NCBI GenBank assembly: GCA_934515035.1
Contig: CAKSXP010000005.1
Location: forward strand, 1-22,495
Origin: an uncultured Oscillospiraceae bacterium
GTDB lineage: Bacteria > Bacillota > Clostridia > Oscillospirales > Oscillospiraceae
Length of the DNA: 22,495 bases
Direction: 5' to 3'
A model generated the notes under the pieces. It was not told the DNA's origin. It did no database searches and saw nothing but the letters and a program-made list of their open reading frames with translations. Shown here one piece after another: positions 7,969 through 16,817 of this stretch (positions are counted from its first letter, which is position 1; each line of letters opens with the position of its first letter). The position numbers and the translations under genes are program-made.

Positions 7969-8823
7969 ATGGAACTTACGAATTATTCCGAGGTGCGCGC
8001 GCTGCTGCTGCGACATGGCTTCCGCTTCTCAAAATCGATGGGGCAGAACTTCCTGACGGCCGCATGGGTGCCGGAGCGCATAGCGGCCGAGTCCGGGATC
8101 GGGCCTGAAAACGGCGTTCTCGAGGTCGGGCCCGGCGTCGGCTGTCTTACCGAACAGCTCTCTCTGCGCGCCGGAAAGGTCGTTGCGGTCGAGCTCGACT
8201 CCGCTCTGCGCCCGGTGCTGGCCGAAACGATGGCGGGCAGGGACAATGTTGAGATCGTGTTTGCCGACGTGCTGAAGCTGGACATTCCGGCGCTGGTGCG
8301 CGAAAAGCTCGGCGATCTGCGCCCCGCAGTCTGTGCGAATCTGCCGTATAACATAACAAGTCCGCTGCTCACGGCCTTTATCGAGGCGCGCTGCTTTGAG
8401 AGCATAACGGTGATGATCCAGCGCGAGGTCGCGCGCCGGCTCTGCGCAAAGGCGGGCACGGCCGATTACGGCGCTTTCACCGTATACGCAAACTGGCACA
8501 CCGAGCCGGAGATACTTTTCGACGTGCCGCCGGGCTGCTTTGTGCCGCAGCCGAAGGTGACCTCGAGCGTGATACGCCTCACGCCGCGAAAAGCGACGCC
8601 CGCGGAGGTCATAAGCGAGGAGCTTTTCTTCCGCGTTGTCCGCGCGGCGTTCAACCAGCGCCGCAAAACGCTGGTCAACGCGCTGTGCAGCGGGATTCCG
8701 CTGCCGAAGGAAAAGCTGGAAAGCGCCGTCCGCAGCGCCGGGTTCGACGTCCGCGTGCGGGGGGAATCGCTGGATATAAGCGGCTTCGCGGCGCTCACAA
8801 ACGAGATCTATGGCATTATATGA
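7969..8823 (+). CDS. rsmA: 16S rRNA adenine dimethyltransferase RsmA (KsgA)
   Basis: Dimethylates A1518 and A1519 in helix 45 of 16S rRNA late in 30S assembly; its loss gives kasugamycin resistance in other bacteria. 284 residues with SKSMGQNFLT (21-30), the AdoMet motif LEVGPGVGCLT (51-61), VAVELDS (72-78) and the catalytic NLPYNITSPLL (124-134). The C-terminal helical domain has FNQRRKTLVNAL. It starts six bases after the coaW stop with only a weak ribosome site, suggesting translational coupling. A terminator follows. Confidence 0.96.
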   Translation: MELTNYSEVRALLLRHGFRFSKSMGQNFLTAAWVPERIAAESGIGPENGVLEVGPGVGCLTEQLSLRAGKVVAVELDSALRPVLAETMAGRDNVEIVFADVLKLDIPALVREKLGDLRPAVCANLPYNITSPLLTAFIEARCFESITVMIQREVARRLCAKAGTADYGAFTVYANWHTEPEILFDVPPGCFVPQPKVTSSVIRLTPRKATPAEVISEELFFRVVRAAFNQRRKTLVNALCSGIPLPKEKLESAVRSAGFDVRVRGESLDISGFAALTNEIYGII

Positions 8824-8828
8824 ATGTT

Positions 8829-8860
8829 CAGAGGGGCGCCCGGGTGCCCCTCTGCCGTTT
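8829..8860 (+). terminator. Intrinsic terminator after rsmA
   Basis: Perfect 9-bp stem CAGAGGGGC/GCCCCTCTG (8829-8837, 8846-8854) with an 8-base loop, followed by CCGTTTT. The T-run is modest. It lies just ahead of the Cys T-box promoter. Confidence 0.75.
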
Positions 8861-8863
8861 TCC

Positions 8864-8893
8864 TTGACAAGGCGCTTCCGGTCGTGATAAAAT
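8864..8893 (+). promoter_or_regulatory. Promoter of the cysE-cysS T-box transcript
   Basis: TTGACA (8864-8869) and TAAAAT (8888-8893) are 18 bases apart, with a TGn extension before the -10. Transcription should begin near 8900. Confidence 0.8.
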
Positions 8894-8899
8894 CGATTG

Positions 8900-9160
8900 G
8901 TAATAGGAAACTTGGCTGTGAAAGGGAAAAGTACCGCAGGGATGCGCGCAGCAGAGAGGGCCCGCCGTTTGGCTGAAAGCGGGACCGGCAGCGTATGGCG
9001 GAAAATGCGCCCCGGAGCCGCCGGGCGAGGAAATGCGCCCGCGTATGACGGCGTTAACGTCCGGACCGGTGATGCGCCGGCAGAGCTATAAACAAGAGTG
9101 GAACCGCGAAAAAATTTTTCGCCTCTTACGGAAGATGACCGTAAGAGGCTTTTTTATTTT
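8900..9160 (+). promoter_or_regulatory. T-box leader, probable Cys specifier, controlling cysE-cysS
   Basis: The T-box core AAGAGTGGAACCGCG (9094-9108) is followed by a terminator. Upstream lies the stem-I apical AGCAGAGAGGG...GGCTGAAAGC pattern with CCCGC/GCGGG arms (8961-8965, 8979-8983). TGC (Cys) at 9006-9008 in GGAAAATGCGCC fits the specifier loop, with GGCT/AGCC closing the base. A second AAATGCGCCC lies at 9031-9040. This matches control of serine acetyltransferase and cysteinyl-tRNA synthetase by uncharged tRNA-Cys. The upstream frames here are not genes. Confidence 0.92.
9121..9160 (+). terminator. T-box attenuator terminator before cysE
   Basis: Perfect 11-bp stem GCCTCTTACGG/CCGTAAGAGGC (9121-9131, 9139-9149) with a 7-base loop, followed by TTTTTTATTTT. 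It ends just before the cysE ribosome site. Confidence 0.93.
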
Positions 9161-9178
9161 ATTCGGAGGTGGTATATA

Positions 9179-9841
9179 TTGTTCAATGACCTTCGCGAAA
9201 CGATAAATGCATACAAGGCGCGCGACCCCGCAGCGCGCTCCAGCTTCGAGATACTGACGCTGTATCCGGGACTCAAGGCCACGCGCGCGCACAGGCGGGC
9301 GCACTGGTGCTATGAGCACAAGCTGTTTTTTCTTGCGCGGCTCATTTCACAGCGCTCGCGGAAAAAGACCGGCATCGAGATACACCCCGGCGCAAAGATC
9401 GGCCGGCGCCTCGTCATCGACCACGGCATGGGCATAGTCATCGGAGAGACCGCGGAGATCGGCGACGACGTGCTTCTGTACCAGGGCGTGACACTCGGCG
9501 GCACCGGCAAGGACACCGGAAAGCGCCACCCGACGATAGGCAACAATGTGCTCGTCGGCTCCGGAGCCAAAATACTTGGCCCGTTCAGGGTCGGCGACAA
9601 CAGCCGCATCGCCTCCAACGCCGTGGTCCTGACGGAGATACCGCCGGACAGCACCGCCGTCGGCGTGCCCGCGCGTGTCGTCAGGATCGCCGGAAAGCGC
9701 GTAAACTTCGCCGCGGAGGTCGATCAGGTCAGCGTCACGGACCCCGTCGAGGTCGAGCTGTCCGCCCTGCGTGAGCAGATGCAGATACTTGAGAAATACG
9801 TAATGGAAAACCTTTCTGATTCAAAGGAGACAGATAAATGA
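9179..9841 (+). CDS. cysE: Serine O-acetyltransferase
   Basis: Makes O-acetylserine from serine and acetyl-CoA, the carbon skeleton for cysteine. 220 residues: a short N-terminal helical part ([20 protein letters not shown]) typical of the short Firmicute form, then a left-handed beta-helix of hexapeptide repeats (~65-190). Motifs include [18 protein letters not shown] with the active-site His, and [11 protein letters not shown]. The frame is open to 9098, but that region is the attenuator. TTG 9179, nine bases after GGAGG, gives the family's MF-start. The last four bases (ATGA) overlap the cysS start, so the pair is translationally coupled. Confidence 0.93.
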   Translation: MFNDLRETINAYKARDPAARSSFEILTLYPGLKATRAHRRAHWCYEHKLFFLARLISQRSRKKTGIEIHPGAKIGRRLVIDHGMGIVIGETAEIGDDVLLYQGVTLGGTGKDTGKRHPTIGNNVLVGSGAKILGPFRVGDNSRIASNAVVLTEIPPDSTAVGVPARVVRIAGKRVNFAAEVDQVSVTDPVEVELSALREQMQILEKYVMENLSDSKETDK

Positions 9842-11247
9842 AGCTTTTCAACACTATGACCATGCAGAAGGAGGAGTTTGTCCCGATCGAGGAGGGCAAG
9901 GTCCGTATGTATGCCTGCGGCCCGACGGTGTATAATTACATTCATGTCGGCAACGCCCGCCCGATAATCATGTTCGACGTCCTGCGCCGCTATCTTGAGT
10001 ATCGCGGCTATGAGGTAAAGTTCGTGCAGAACTTCACCGACGTGGACGACAAGATCATAAACAAGGCCAACGAGGAAGGCGTTTCCGCCGCGGAGATCGC
10101 GGAGAAGTATATCGCCGAGTATTTCGTTGACGCCAGGGCCCTCGGTGTGCATGAGGCGACCGTCCATCCCAGAGCTACCGAAAACATCCCGCAGATAATC
10201 GAGCTTATCCAGACCCTGATAGACAAGGGCTACGCCTATCCCGTCGGCGGCGACGTGTATTACCGCACGCTCCGGTTCGAGGGCTACGGCAAGCTGAGCC
10301 ACCAGCCGATCGACGACCTCAAGTCCGGCGCACGCATCGAGGTCGGCGATATAAAGGAAAATCCGCTCGATTTCGCGCTGTGGAAGGCCGCAAAGCCCGG
10401 AGAGCCCGCCTGGGATTCCCCCTGGGGAAAGGGACGCCCCGGCTGGCACATCGAGTGCTCCGCCATGTCCAACCGCTATCTCGGCAAAACGATAGATATC
10501 CACTGCGGCGGCAGCGACCTTGCCTTCCCGCATCATGAGAACGAGATAGCCCAGTCCGAGGCGGCCAACGGCTGCAAATTCGTCAACTACTGGGTGCACA
10601 ACGGGTTCATCAACATCGATAACAAAAAGATGAGCAAGTCTCTCGGCAACTTCTTCACCGTCCGCGAGGCGGCGGAGGCCTATGGCTATGACTGCATCCG
10701 GATGTTCATGCTCATGAGCCACTACCGCAGCCCGTTGAATTATTCCGGCGAGATACTCATGCAGGCGAAGGCCGCGCTCGAGCGTCTGCGCACGGCCAGG
10801 GCAAACCTCGACTTCTTCGCCGCCAACGGCAGGGACGGAGAGATGACGCCGGAGGAGGCCGCGGTTGTCTCCGGGCTTGACAAATACCGCGTCAAGTTCG
10901 ACGATGTCATGGACGACGACTTCAACACCGCGGACGCCATTTCCGTCATTTTCGAGATGGTGCGCGAGATAAACTCCGCGGTTTCTCCCGCGGCGGATCC
11001 GACAAAGGCCCTTGCAGAGGCCTGCCGAGCCGAATTTCTTGAGCTGTGCGGCGTTCTCGGCATCCCCTTCGGCCAGGAGGGAGAGGACGACGGCGAGACG
11101 GCGGAGATCGAGGCTCTCATAGAGCAGCGTCAGGCCGCGCGCAAGGCCAAAAACTGGGCGGAGGCAGACCGCATCCGCGATGAGCTGAAGGCCCGCGGCA
11201 TTGTCCTTGAGGACACCCCCCAGGGCGTTAAATGGAAAAAGGCATAA
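9838..11247 (+). CDS. cysS: Cysteinyl-tRNA synthetase
   Basis: Charges tRNA-Cys in the cytosol. 469 residues, class I fold. It shows Zn ligand Cys27 in [18 protein letters not shown] with the HIGH-type motif HVGN (36-39), Zn ligand Cys207 in [20 protein letters not shown], and KMSKS (264-268) in [12 protein letters not shown]. The C-terminal DALR-type helical domain and the tail [23 protein letters not shown] are family features. It overlaps cysE by four bases and shares its Cys T-box. Confidence 0.97.
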   Translation: MKLFNTMTMQKEEFVPIEEGKVRMYACGPTVYNYIHVGNARPIIMFDVLRRYLEYRGYEVKFVQNFTDVDDKIINKANEEGVSAAEIAEKYIAEYFVDARALGVHEATVHPRATENIPQIIELIQTLIDKGYAYPVGGDVYYRTLRFEGYGKLSHQPIDDLKSGARIEVGDIKENPLDFALWKAAKPGEPAWDSPWGKGRPGWHIECSAMSNRYLGKTIDIHCGGSDLAFPHHENEIAQSEAANGCKFVNYWVHNGFINIDNKKMSKSLGNFFTVREAAEAYGYDCIRMFMLMSHYRSPLNYSGEILMQAKAALERLRTARANLDFFAANGRDGEMTPEEAAVVSGLDKYRVKFDDVMDDDFNTADAISVIFEMVREINSAVSPAADPTKALAEACRAEFLELCGVLGIPFGQEGEDDGETAEIEALIEQRQAARKAKNWAEADRIRDELKARGIVLEDTPQGVKWKKA

Positions 11248-11267
11248 ACGGCTGTTCCCAATCGCAT

Positions 11268-11306
11268 AAAAGAAGTATCCGCGAAAAGCGGATACTTCTT
11301 TTATTT
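11268..11306 (+). terminator. Strong terminator after cysS
   Basis: A perfect 15-bp stem (AAAAGAAGTATCCGC at 11268-11282 and its complement at 11288-11302) has a GAAAA loop and continues into TTTTATTT. Confidence 0.93.
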
Positions 11307-11370
11307 GTGGAAGATTGGACCAATTTTATGCTCTTTTCACAAAAAACGTCATGGATTCCGCCATAATTAT

Positions 11371-11400
11371 TTGACTTATGTACAAGAGGTGGTATATACT
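11371..11400 (+). promoter_or_regulatory. Promoter of the ferredoxin-flavoprotein gene
   Basis: TTGACT (11371-11376), with TATACT (11395-11400) at 18 bases or TATATA (11393-11398) at 16, lies about 40 bases before the start codon. Between this and the cysS terminator, ATTGGACCAAT (11315-11325) is a short palindrome that could be an operator. Confidence 0.6.
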
Positions 11401-11437
11401 TAATCAAGTCATTAAAAATGAATCGAGGAGGAAACAC

Positions 11438-13327
11438 ATGAAATACGCAGTATCGAACGAATGCGTTGGATGCGGTACCTGTTCGGGCATCTGCCCGAAG
11501 GACGCACTGGGCCCCGCAGGCCCCCACTTTGCGATCGACCCCGAAAAATGCATCGGCTGCAGCGCGTGCTACAGGGTCTGTCCGTTCGAGGCGATAGTGC
11601 CCGAGGACGGCGCCGTCCCCGAGGATATACTGCCTGCGGACATATCTTTCCCGCGAGAGTTCCCGCTCATTAAAAACGGAATGCCCCATAACCTCGACGG
11701 CAGCTCCATCACCATGGAGCAGTGGCTTGGCGAGGAGCCGGAGTTTGACCATGTTGACGAGGTCATTGAGACCGACGTCATAGTGCTCGGAGCCGGACTT
11801 GCCGGCACGAGCGCCGCCAGAGCCGCGGCGGAGGCGGGCGCAAAGGTCGCGCTCTTCGAGAAGATGAACGGCCCGCGCGGGCGCTCCGGCGACATTGCGG
11901 TCATTGGTTCCGAGCTTGAGAAAAAGTGGTGGGGCAAGGACTACACCGCATATAAGGAAGAAATCTTCAACCAGTTCATGCGCGACCTCGGCTGGAGACC
12001 CGATTACAGGGCCTTCAAGTATTGGGTCGAGCACAACGGCGAGTGCTTCGACTGGTTCATGGAGGGAACTCCCGACGTATATGTCATGGGCAGCACGACC
12101 GAGGTCCTGCCCGCGGACGTGAAAAACTGGGTCGTTCCCGAGCGCTGGCCGCTGCCCGAGGGATGGGACATGGACAAGGAGTTTGCCAAGGCATATCCCG
12201 TGACCCTGCGCCTGGCGCCCAGCCTTGTTCCCGAGATGTGGAACAGCCTTCTGGTCGGTATGCGCACGGGCAACATCAAGTGCTTCTGGAACACCCCGGC
12301 AAAGAAGCTTCTGCGCGCAGAGTCCGGCGAGATGACCGGTGTCATCGTGCAGAACACAAAAACCGGAAAGATCACCCAGTGCAACGCAAAGTCCGTCATC
12401 CTTGCAACGGGCGACTTTGTCGGCGACGAGGCAATGACCTATTACTATGCGCCGTGGGCTATCCGCGACAGCCTCGGCTTCAGTATGCGCAATCCGAAGA
12501 ATCCGTACCGCATAAATGTCGGCGACGGTCACAAGATGGCAATGCACATCGGCGCGGTCATGGAGGACGGCCCGATCGGCCTGATAAACCACTGCATGGG
12601 CGGCGCGCTCGGCTGTGCCGGAATGCTGAACATCAACGCAAACGGCGAGCGCTTCATGAATGAGGAACTCGACGGCCAGTCCTGGGAGCATATCCTTGCC
12701 CGCCAGCGCGAGTGCAGGGGATATCAGATATTCGACTCGAAGATCGAGGAATATCTGCCGAAGCTGAACCCCGGCCACGGCGCGGCCTGCGGTGTTGCGC
12801 CCGCGGCTTCCACCGCCGTCAACCCCCAGCAGCGCTGGATGGCCAACGACAGCTATACGAACCTTGAGGATATCATCGATTCCGCCAACCGGCAGGGTCC
12901 CGGAAAGCGCGTCGTCATGGCGGACACCATCGAGGAGCTCATCGAAAAGCTGGAGCTTGAGCCTGAGGCAAAGGCCGCGGCTCTCAAGACGATCGAGAGA
13001 TACAACGAGCTCTGCCGCAAGGGCGTTGACGAGGACTTCGGCAAGACCGGCGCACGTATGTTCCCGATCGAGCAGGGACCCTTCTTTGCCAGCAATATCG
13101 GCACGGCCGGCGTCCTGTGCACCGTCGGCGGTCTCGACTGCGGCAGCGACTGCAACGTCTTTGACGGGGACAGACGGCCTATCCCCGGCCTGTATGTCTG
13201 CGGCAATATCCAGGGCAACCGCTTCCCGGTCGATTACCCGATGATACTGCCCGGCATCAGCCACTCGAGCTGCATAACCTTCGGCCGTCTCGCCGGCACG
13301 AACGCCGCCGGGTTTGCAAAGGTGTAA
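11438..13327 (+). CDS. Ferredoxin-fused FAD-dependent reductase of the fumarate reductase type
   Basis: 629 residues. The N-terminal ~55 residues form a two-[4Fe-4S] ferredoxin domain with Cys9, 12, 15, 19 and Cys38, 41, 44, 48 in CxxCxxCxxxCP spacing. From ~110 on is an FAD-binding flavoprotein: dinucleotide loop DVIVLGAGLAGTSAARAA (113-130), NANGERFMNEE in the substrate-domain region, and a C-terminal GLYVCGNIQGNRFP closing the FAD site. This is the fold of fumarate reductase, succinate dehydrogenase flavoprotein and related enoate reductases. There is no haem CxxCH motif and no signal peptide, so the enzyme is probably cytosolic and takes electrons via its own FeS clusters. The start is ATG 11438 after GAGGAGG. 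It stands alone between two terminators with no subunit genes, and the substrate is not predictable from sequence. Confidence 0.82.
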   Translation: MKYAVSNECVGCGTCSGICPKDALGPAGPHFAIDPEKCIGCSACYRVCPFEAIVPEDGAVPEDILPADISFPREFPLIKNGMPHNLDGSSITMEQWLGEEPEFDHVDEVIETDVIVLGAGLAGTSAARAAAEAGAKVALFEKMNGPRGRSGDIAVIGSELEKKWWGKDYTAYKEEIFNQFMRDLGWRPDYRAFKYWVEHNGECFDWFMEGTPDVYVMGSTTEVLPADVKNWVVPERWPLPEGWDMDKEFAKAYPVTLRLAPSLVPEMWNSLLVGMRTGNIKCFWNTPAKKLLRAESGEMTGVIVQNTKTGKITQCNAKSVILATGDFVGDEAMTYYYAPWAIRDSLGFSMRNPKNPYRINVGDGHKMAMHIGAVMEDGPIGLINHCMGGALGCAGMLNINANGERFMNEELDGQSWEHILARQRECRGYQIFDSKIEEYLPKLNPGHGAACGVAPAASTAVNPQQRWMANDSYTNLEDIIDSANRQGPGKRVVMADTIEELIEKLELEPEAKAAALKTIERYNELCRKGVDEDFGKTGARMFPIEQGPFFASNIGTAGVLCTVGGLDCGSDCNVFDGDRRPIPGLYVCGNIQGNRFPVDYPMILPGISHSSCITFGRLAGTNAAGFAKV

Positions 13328-13349
13328 GACAAAACCATACATAAACTGC

Positions 13350-13386
13350 AAAGCGGCTGGCCTGTCTAAAACAGGTCAGCCGCTTT
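13350..13386 (+). terminator. Hairpin terminator after the flavoprotein gene
   Basis: A 16-bp stem (13350-13365 and 13371-13386, arms starting AAAGCGGCTGG) encloses a CTAAA loop. The single non-Watson-Crick position is G-U in plus-strand RNA but C-A in minus-strand RNA, so it best serves the plus-strand gene. The T-run is short (TTT). It sits between convergent genes. Confidence 0.7.
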
Positions 13387-13416
13387 CAAAAATTCCGGAG
13401 TATTCGGGAAAATGCG

Positions 13417-14310
13417 TTATTGAGGAAAGACCACGCTGATATGCAGCTTCCCGTCTTTGTATTCCGCCGTTATCGTGCCGCCCATTTTTTCGGTCAGGAG
13501 CCGGGCGATGGAAAGGCCGAGACCGGTGGAGTTCCGCGCGCTGTCCACGGTGAAAAAGCGGTCGAACAGCCGCTCGGCCTGCACGCGGCTGAGCGCTCCC
13601 GCGCTGTTTGTGAAGGTCACGGTGCCGTCCGGCAGCAGCTCGGCGGAGAGGTCCCCGTCGGAGTATTTGGCGGCGTTGCTCAGAATGTTGTCAAAGACCC
13701 GCCGAAGCGCGGCGGCATCCAGCTGCCGGATGACCCTTGTGCCGGGCATACGTATCTCCGGCGTGATGCCGCGCGAGGACAGAACGCCGTAAAACCCGGC
13801 AAGACTCTGCTCGAGAACGTCGTTCAGACAGACCGGCGCAGTGTCCGGCTCGTCCGCTCTGGAGATGATGACGGAGTAATTGAACAGTTCCTCCGTCAGC
13901 GCGCACATGGCGTCCGTCCGCTCCCGGATGACGGAAAGGTATTGTCCGGCCTTTGCGTCCAGCGGTTCCTGTTCCAGAAGGTCAAGGTATCCGCAGATCG
14001 CCGTCAGCGGCGTGCGCAGATCGTGGGAAATGTTCGTCACCGCGGTTTTAAGCTCGGCGTCGCCGGCCTGAAGCCTCAGACGCTCTTTGCGGAGCGCACG
14101 AAGCTGTCCGTTGATTTTTGCGGCCAGCGCCCGCACGGCCCTGTCGCCGGTGGAAATGGAGATCAGCGTGTTCGTGTCCGTTCGCAGCTTTTCGTCCAGC
14201 TCCTCGGCCACCTCGCGTATAGAATGGCGCAGAGACATCATCATCAGCGCCAGCACCAGCGCCGTCAGCGCCGGAACACAGACCAGAACGATCCACCACC
14301 CAGTTTCCAT
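13417..14310 (-). CDS. Sensor histidine kinase
   Basis: 297 residues. One N-terminal membrane segment (~5-25) leads straight into a cytoplasmic part with no sizeable outside domain. Then follow the H-box NISHDLRTPLT (93-103, phospho-acceptor His96), the N-box FDNILSNAAKYS (206-217) and the G-box TGLGLSIAR (262-270). It is the last gene of the operon of regulator, ABC ATPase, permease and kinase, starting 10 bases after the permease stop behind AAGGAGCGGAG. A kinase lacking a sensory domain next to an ABC-2 transporter recalls antibiotic or lantibiotic self-protection modules, where the transporter or the membrane stress is sensed. The signal here is unknown. Confidence 0.9.
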   Translation of the reverse strand: METGWWIVLVCVPALTALVLALMMMSLRHSIREVAEELDEKLRTDTNTLISISTGDRAVRALAAKINGQLRALRKERLRLQAGDAELKTAVTNISHDLRTPLTAICGYLDLLEQEPLDAKAGQYLSVIRERTDAMCALTEELFNYSVIISRADEPDTAPVCLNDVLEQSLAGFYGVLSSRGITPEIRMPGTRVIRQLDAAALRRVFDNILSNAAKYSDGDLSAELLPDGTVTFTNSAGALSRVQAERLFDRFFTVDSARNSTGLGLSIARLLTEKMGGTITAEYKDGKLHISVVFPQ

Positions 14311-14320
14311 ACTCCGCTCC

Positions 14321-15136
14321 TTATTTTAGATTTTTTCTTTTGAACGTCAGTATCCCCGCTCCCGTCGTCAGCAGTGCGATGCATACGGAAGCGCACAAGG
14401 ACAGGCCGGGATGCGCCAGCTCCTGGTTAGCAAGCAGTATCGCCTGCCCGGACGGCAGAGTGTCGACAAAAAACTGGAACACCGTTCTGAGCGTGCCTCC
14501 GATGTACATGGGGTTAGGCTCGGCATCGCCGACCTCAAAGCCGTTTTCCGTTATGATGGCGGCGGACATCAGCTCCGGTTCGCAAAGGGCGTTGTAGAGA
14601 TAACTGCCCAGAAGCAGCAGAGCGAACACCGCGAGGATCGATGCAACGCCCGATATGGCGCGGTTCGTCACCAGCATGGCGATAACCGTCAGTATCGCCG
14701 CCATGGCACCCGCCTGAAGAAGTATCGCCGCCGCCTGAAGAAGCACTGCCTGCCACGGCAGCGTGAACCAGCCGAACTTTATGACGCCGACCACTGCGCT
14801 GAGCGCCCATGCCAGAAGAATGGCAAGACAGCCGGTCATCGCGGCGAGCAGCTGGGAGACATAGACGGCGCTGCGCGCGTGCCCGGCGATCAGCTTGTTG
14901 CGCATGGTCCCGTCCTGGTATTCAATGCCGAGGAACAGTCCGATAAAGACGGCGTAAAGGACCGGCAGGAAAGGCAGCACCTGCAAAAATGCCTCGTCCA
15001 GCGTCCGCGTATTCTCGCTGTCGCTGCTCATTTGCAGCAGGAAAAAGGAGGAAATGGCGAAGGCCGCCGCCATGCACAGCAGCAGAACGCGGCTTCTGAC
15101 CAGCCGGAAAAAGCTTGCGCGAAGAAGTTTAAGCAT
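14321..15136 (-). CDS. ABC-2 type transporter permease
   Basis: 271 residues with about six hydrophobic segments: near residues 14-35, 55-75, 100-120, 130-160, 165-185 and a C-terminal one before the FKRKNLK tail. The cytoplasmic stretch EYQDGTMRNKLIAGHARSAV is typical of ABC-2 permeases of the bacitracin/lantibiotic immunity type. The start is ATG 15136, eight bases after GGAGG; a GTG nine bases earlier lies within that site and is rejected. It overlaps the ATPase gene by eight bases, so the two are translationally coupled subunits. Substrate unknown. Confidence 0.88.
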   Translation of the reverse strand: MLKLLRASFFRLVRSRVLLLCMAAAFAISSFFLLQMSSDSENTRTLDEAFLQVLPFLPVLYAVFIGLFLGIEYQDGTMRNKLIAGHARSAVYVSQLLAAMTGCLAILLAWALSAVVGVIKFGWFTLPWQAVLLQAAAILLQAGAMAAILTVIAMLVTNRAISGVASILAVFALLLLGSYLYNALCEPELMSAAIITENGFEVGDAEPNPMYIGGTLRTVFQFFVDTLPSGQAILLANQELAHPGLSLCASVCIALLTTGAGILTFKRKNLK

Positions 15137-16043
15137 TGCGGGCACCTCCGATCAGGTTCATATAGAAGCTCTCGAGGCTTTCGTCCCGTTCCTTCATGCT
15201 GTATATAACGCAGTTTTCCTTCTGCGCCTCCGCAACGAGCTTCGTTGCCTGAACGTCGGCGAAAACATCGGCCATGGAGTCGTCCACGATGCTGTATTCA
15301 ACGCCGAGACGGTCCAGCGCCCGCGCAAGCGCCCTGCTGTTGGTCGCCTCAACGCGCGTGCATTTGCGGCAGCGCATTTCAAGCTCCTCCGCGCTCATTT
15401 CCTTCACCATGTGCCCGCCGTCGATAAAGCCGTAATGGGTGGCAAGACGGGAAAGCTCGTCGAGAATGTGGCTGGATATCAGGACCGTGATACCGTGCTC
15501 GCGGTTGAGCTTCAATATGAGCTCGCGCGTTTCGATGATGCCCTGGGGGTCAAGGCCGTTGACGGGCTCGTCCAGCACAAGAAGATCCGGACTGCCCGCC
15601 AGAGCCATCGCGATACCAAGCCGCTGACGCATACCGAGGGAGAAGTTCTTTGCTTTCTTTTTCCCGGTATCGCCCAGCCCCACAAGGTCCAGAAGCTCCG
15701 GGATGCCGTCCTGCGACGGCATTCCCAGCGCAATGTACTGCTGGCGGAGATTTTCCTCGGCCGTCATATCCGTGTAAATGGACGGAGTTTCGACCACGGC
15801 GCCCATCCTGCGGCGGCAGCGCCCGATGCGTGCGTCCGTGTTCTTAACGCCGTAAAGAGTGAAGCTTCCGCCCGTCGGCTCCTGCAAGCCGCAGATCAGG
15901 CGGATGAGCGTGGTCTTGCCGGCACCGTTGCGGCCTACGAATCCATAGATAGCTCCCTTTGGGATGTGCATATCAAGCTCATCCAGCGCCTTAAAACCGC
16001 GGTAGCGCTTGGAGAGTGCGGTCGTTTCAAGCACATATTCCAT
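15129..16043 (-). CDS. ABC transporter ATP-binding protein
   Basis: 304 residues. Walker A GRNGAGKTT (37-45), signature FSLGMRQRLGIA (134-145) and Walker B LLVLDEP (154-160) with PVNGLDPQGI after it mark a complete ATPase of the DrrA/BcrA group. The ~80-residue C-terminal extension is usual for ABC-2 exporters. ATG 16043 follows AGGAGGT by eight bases; a longer frame upstream lacks a ribosome site. It energises the permease encoded next, probably exporting or clearing a peptide or other amphiphile from the membrane. That role is inferred from family and operon. Confidence 0.92.
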   Translation of the reverse strand: MEYVLETTALSKRYRGFKALDELDMHIPKGAIYGFVGRNGAGKTTLIRLICGLQEPTGGSFTLYGVKNTDARIGRCRRRMGAVVETPSIYTDMTAEENLRQQYIALGMPSQDGIPELLDLVGLGDTGKKKAKNFSLGMRQRLGIAMALAGSPDLLVLDEPVNGLDPQGIIETRELILKLNREHGITVLISSHILDELSRLATHYGFIDGGHMVKEMSAEELEMRCRKCTRVEATNSRALARALDRLGVEYSIVDDSMADVFADVQATKLVAEAQKENCVIYSMKERDESLESFYMNLIGGARNA

Positions 16044-16126
16044 TATTAAGTACCTCCTCTGCTTGATTGACTGCATGATATCAGGCAAAGGTCAAGAAAG
16101 CGGTTAAGAAAAAGGTTCAGAAATGG

Positions 16127-16795
16127 TCAAGATCCTGTGTTCAGCCGGAAGCCGATCCCCCATACCGCCTCCACATAGTCCCTGCCGGAAGCCTCGCGGA
16201 GCTTGCCGCGCAGGTTGCTCACATGCGTTTTCAGAGAGTTTTCCGTGCAGTCCGGCGTATCCTCGCTCATGCGTTCGAGCAGTACGGACTTTGCCAGTAC
16301 CTGACCGGGGTTCTGCATCAGCAGCTTTAAAATGGCGTATTCCGTTCGGGTCAACTGGACCGGCGTTCCATTGACACGGACCTCATGGGAGGCGGTGTCC
16401 AGCGTCAGATCCCCGTGTGAGAGGACCGCCGCCAGCGGCGAGCGTGCAAACTCCCGCAGCCGCACGGCTACGCGGGCCAGCAGCTCTTTTGTGTCGAACG
16501 GCTTGGTCAGATAATCCGCGGCTCCGCCCAGCAGCAGCTCCACCTTGTCCTGAACGGCGGTTTTGGCGCTGACAACGATGACCGGGATCCCGCGAAGCTG
16601 CGGCAGGACCTCTTCGCCGGACAGTCCCGGCAGCATGAGGTCGAGCAGGACGAGATCGGGACGGCTGCTTTTCAGAAGAAGCAGGGCCTCCGTTCCGGAA
16701 TAGGCGCGCAGCACCGCATAGCCCGCCCTCTCCAGGACCTCCTGCTCCAGATTGCCGATCGCGGCGTCATCGTCAACGATAAGGATCGTCTGCAT
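16127..16795 (-). CDS. OmpR/PhoB-family response regulator
   Basis: 222 residues: a receiver domain with acidic pocket Asp8-10, phospho-acceptor Asp52 in VLLDLMLPG and Lys98 in LTKPFD, then a winged-helix DNA-binding domain (~125-222; LTRTEYAILKLLMQNPGQVL, TVHIS-type recognition helix region SLKTHVSNLRGKL, and YVEAVWGIGFRL). It is the first gene of the operon. ATG 16795 follows AGGAGGG. A longer open frame runs back through the leader hairpin but has no supporting start. Its partner is the kinase at 13417-14310. The palindrome at the operon's own promoter suggests autoregulation. Confidence 0.92.
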   Translation of the reverse strand: MQTILIVDDDAAIGNLEQEVLERAGYAVLRAYSGTEALLLLKSSRPDLVLLDLMLPGLSGEEVLPQLRGIPVIVVSAKTAVQDKVELLLGGAADYLTKPFDTKELLARVAVRLREFARSPLAAVLSHGDLTLDTASHEVRVNGTPVQLTRTEYAILKLLMQNPGQVLAKSVLLERMSEDTPDCTENSLKTHVSNLRGKLREASGRDYVEAVWGIGFRLNTGS

Positions 16796-16817
16796 GTTTT
16801 TGCCCTCCTGTCTGTTT

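Noticed and set aside
8897-9091. Small plus-strand open frame in the Cys leader
   Set aside because: It coincides with T-box stem I and linker and has no ribosome site.
9098-9178. ATG start for cysE at 9098
   Set aside because: The segment is the T-box attenuator stem and U-tract. TTG 9179 follows a good GGAGG and matches the family's start.
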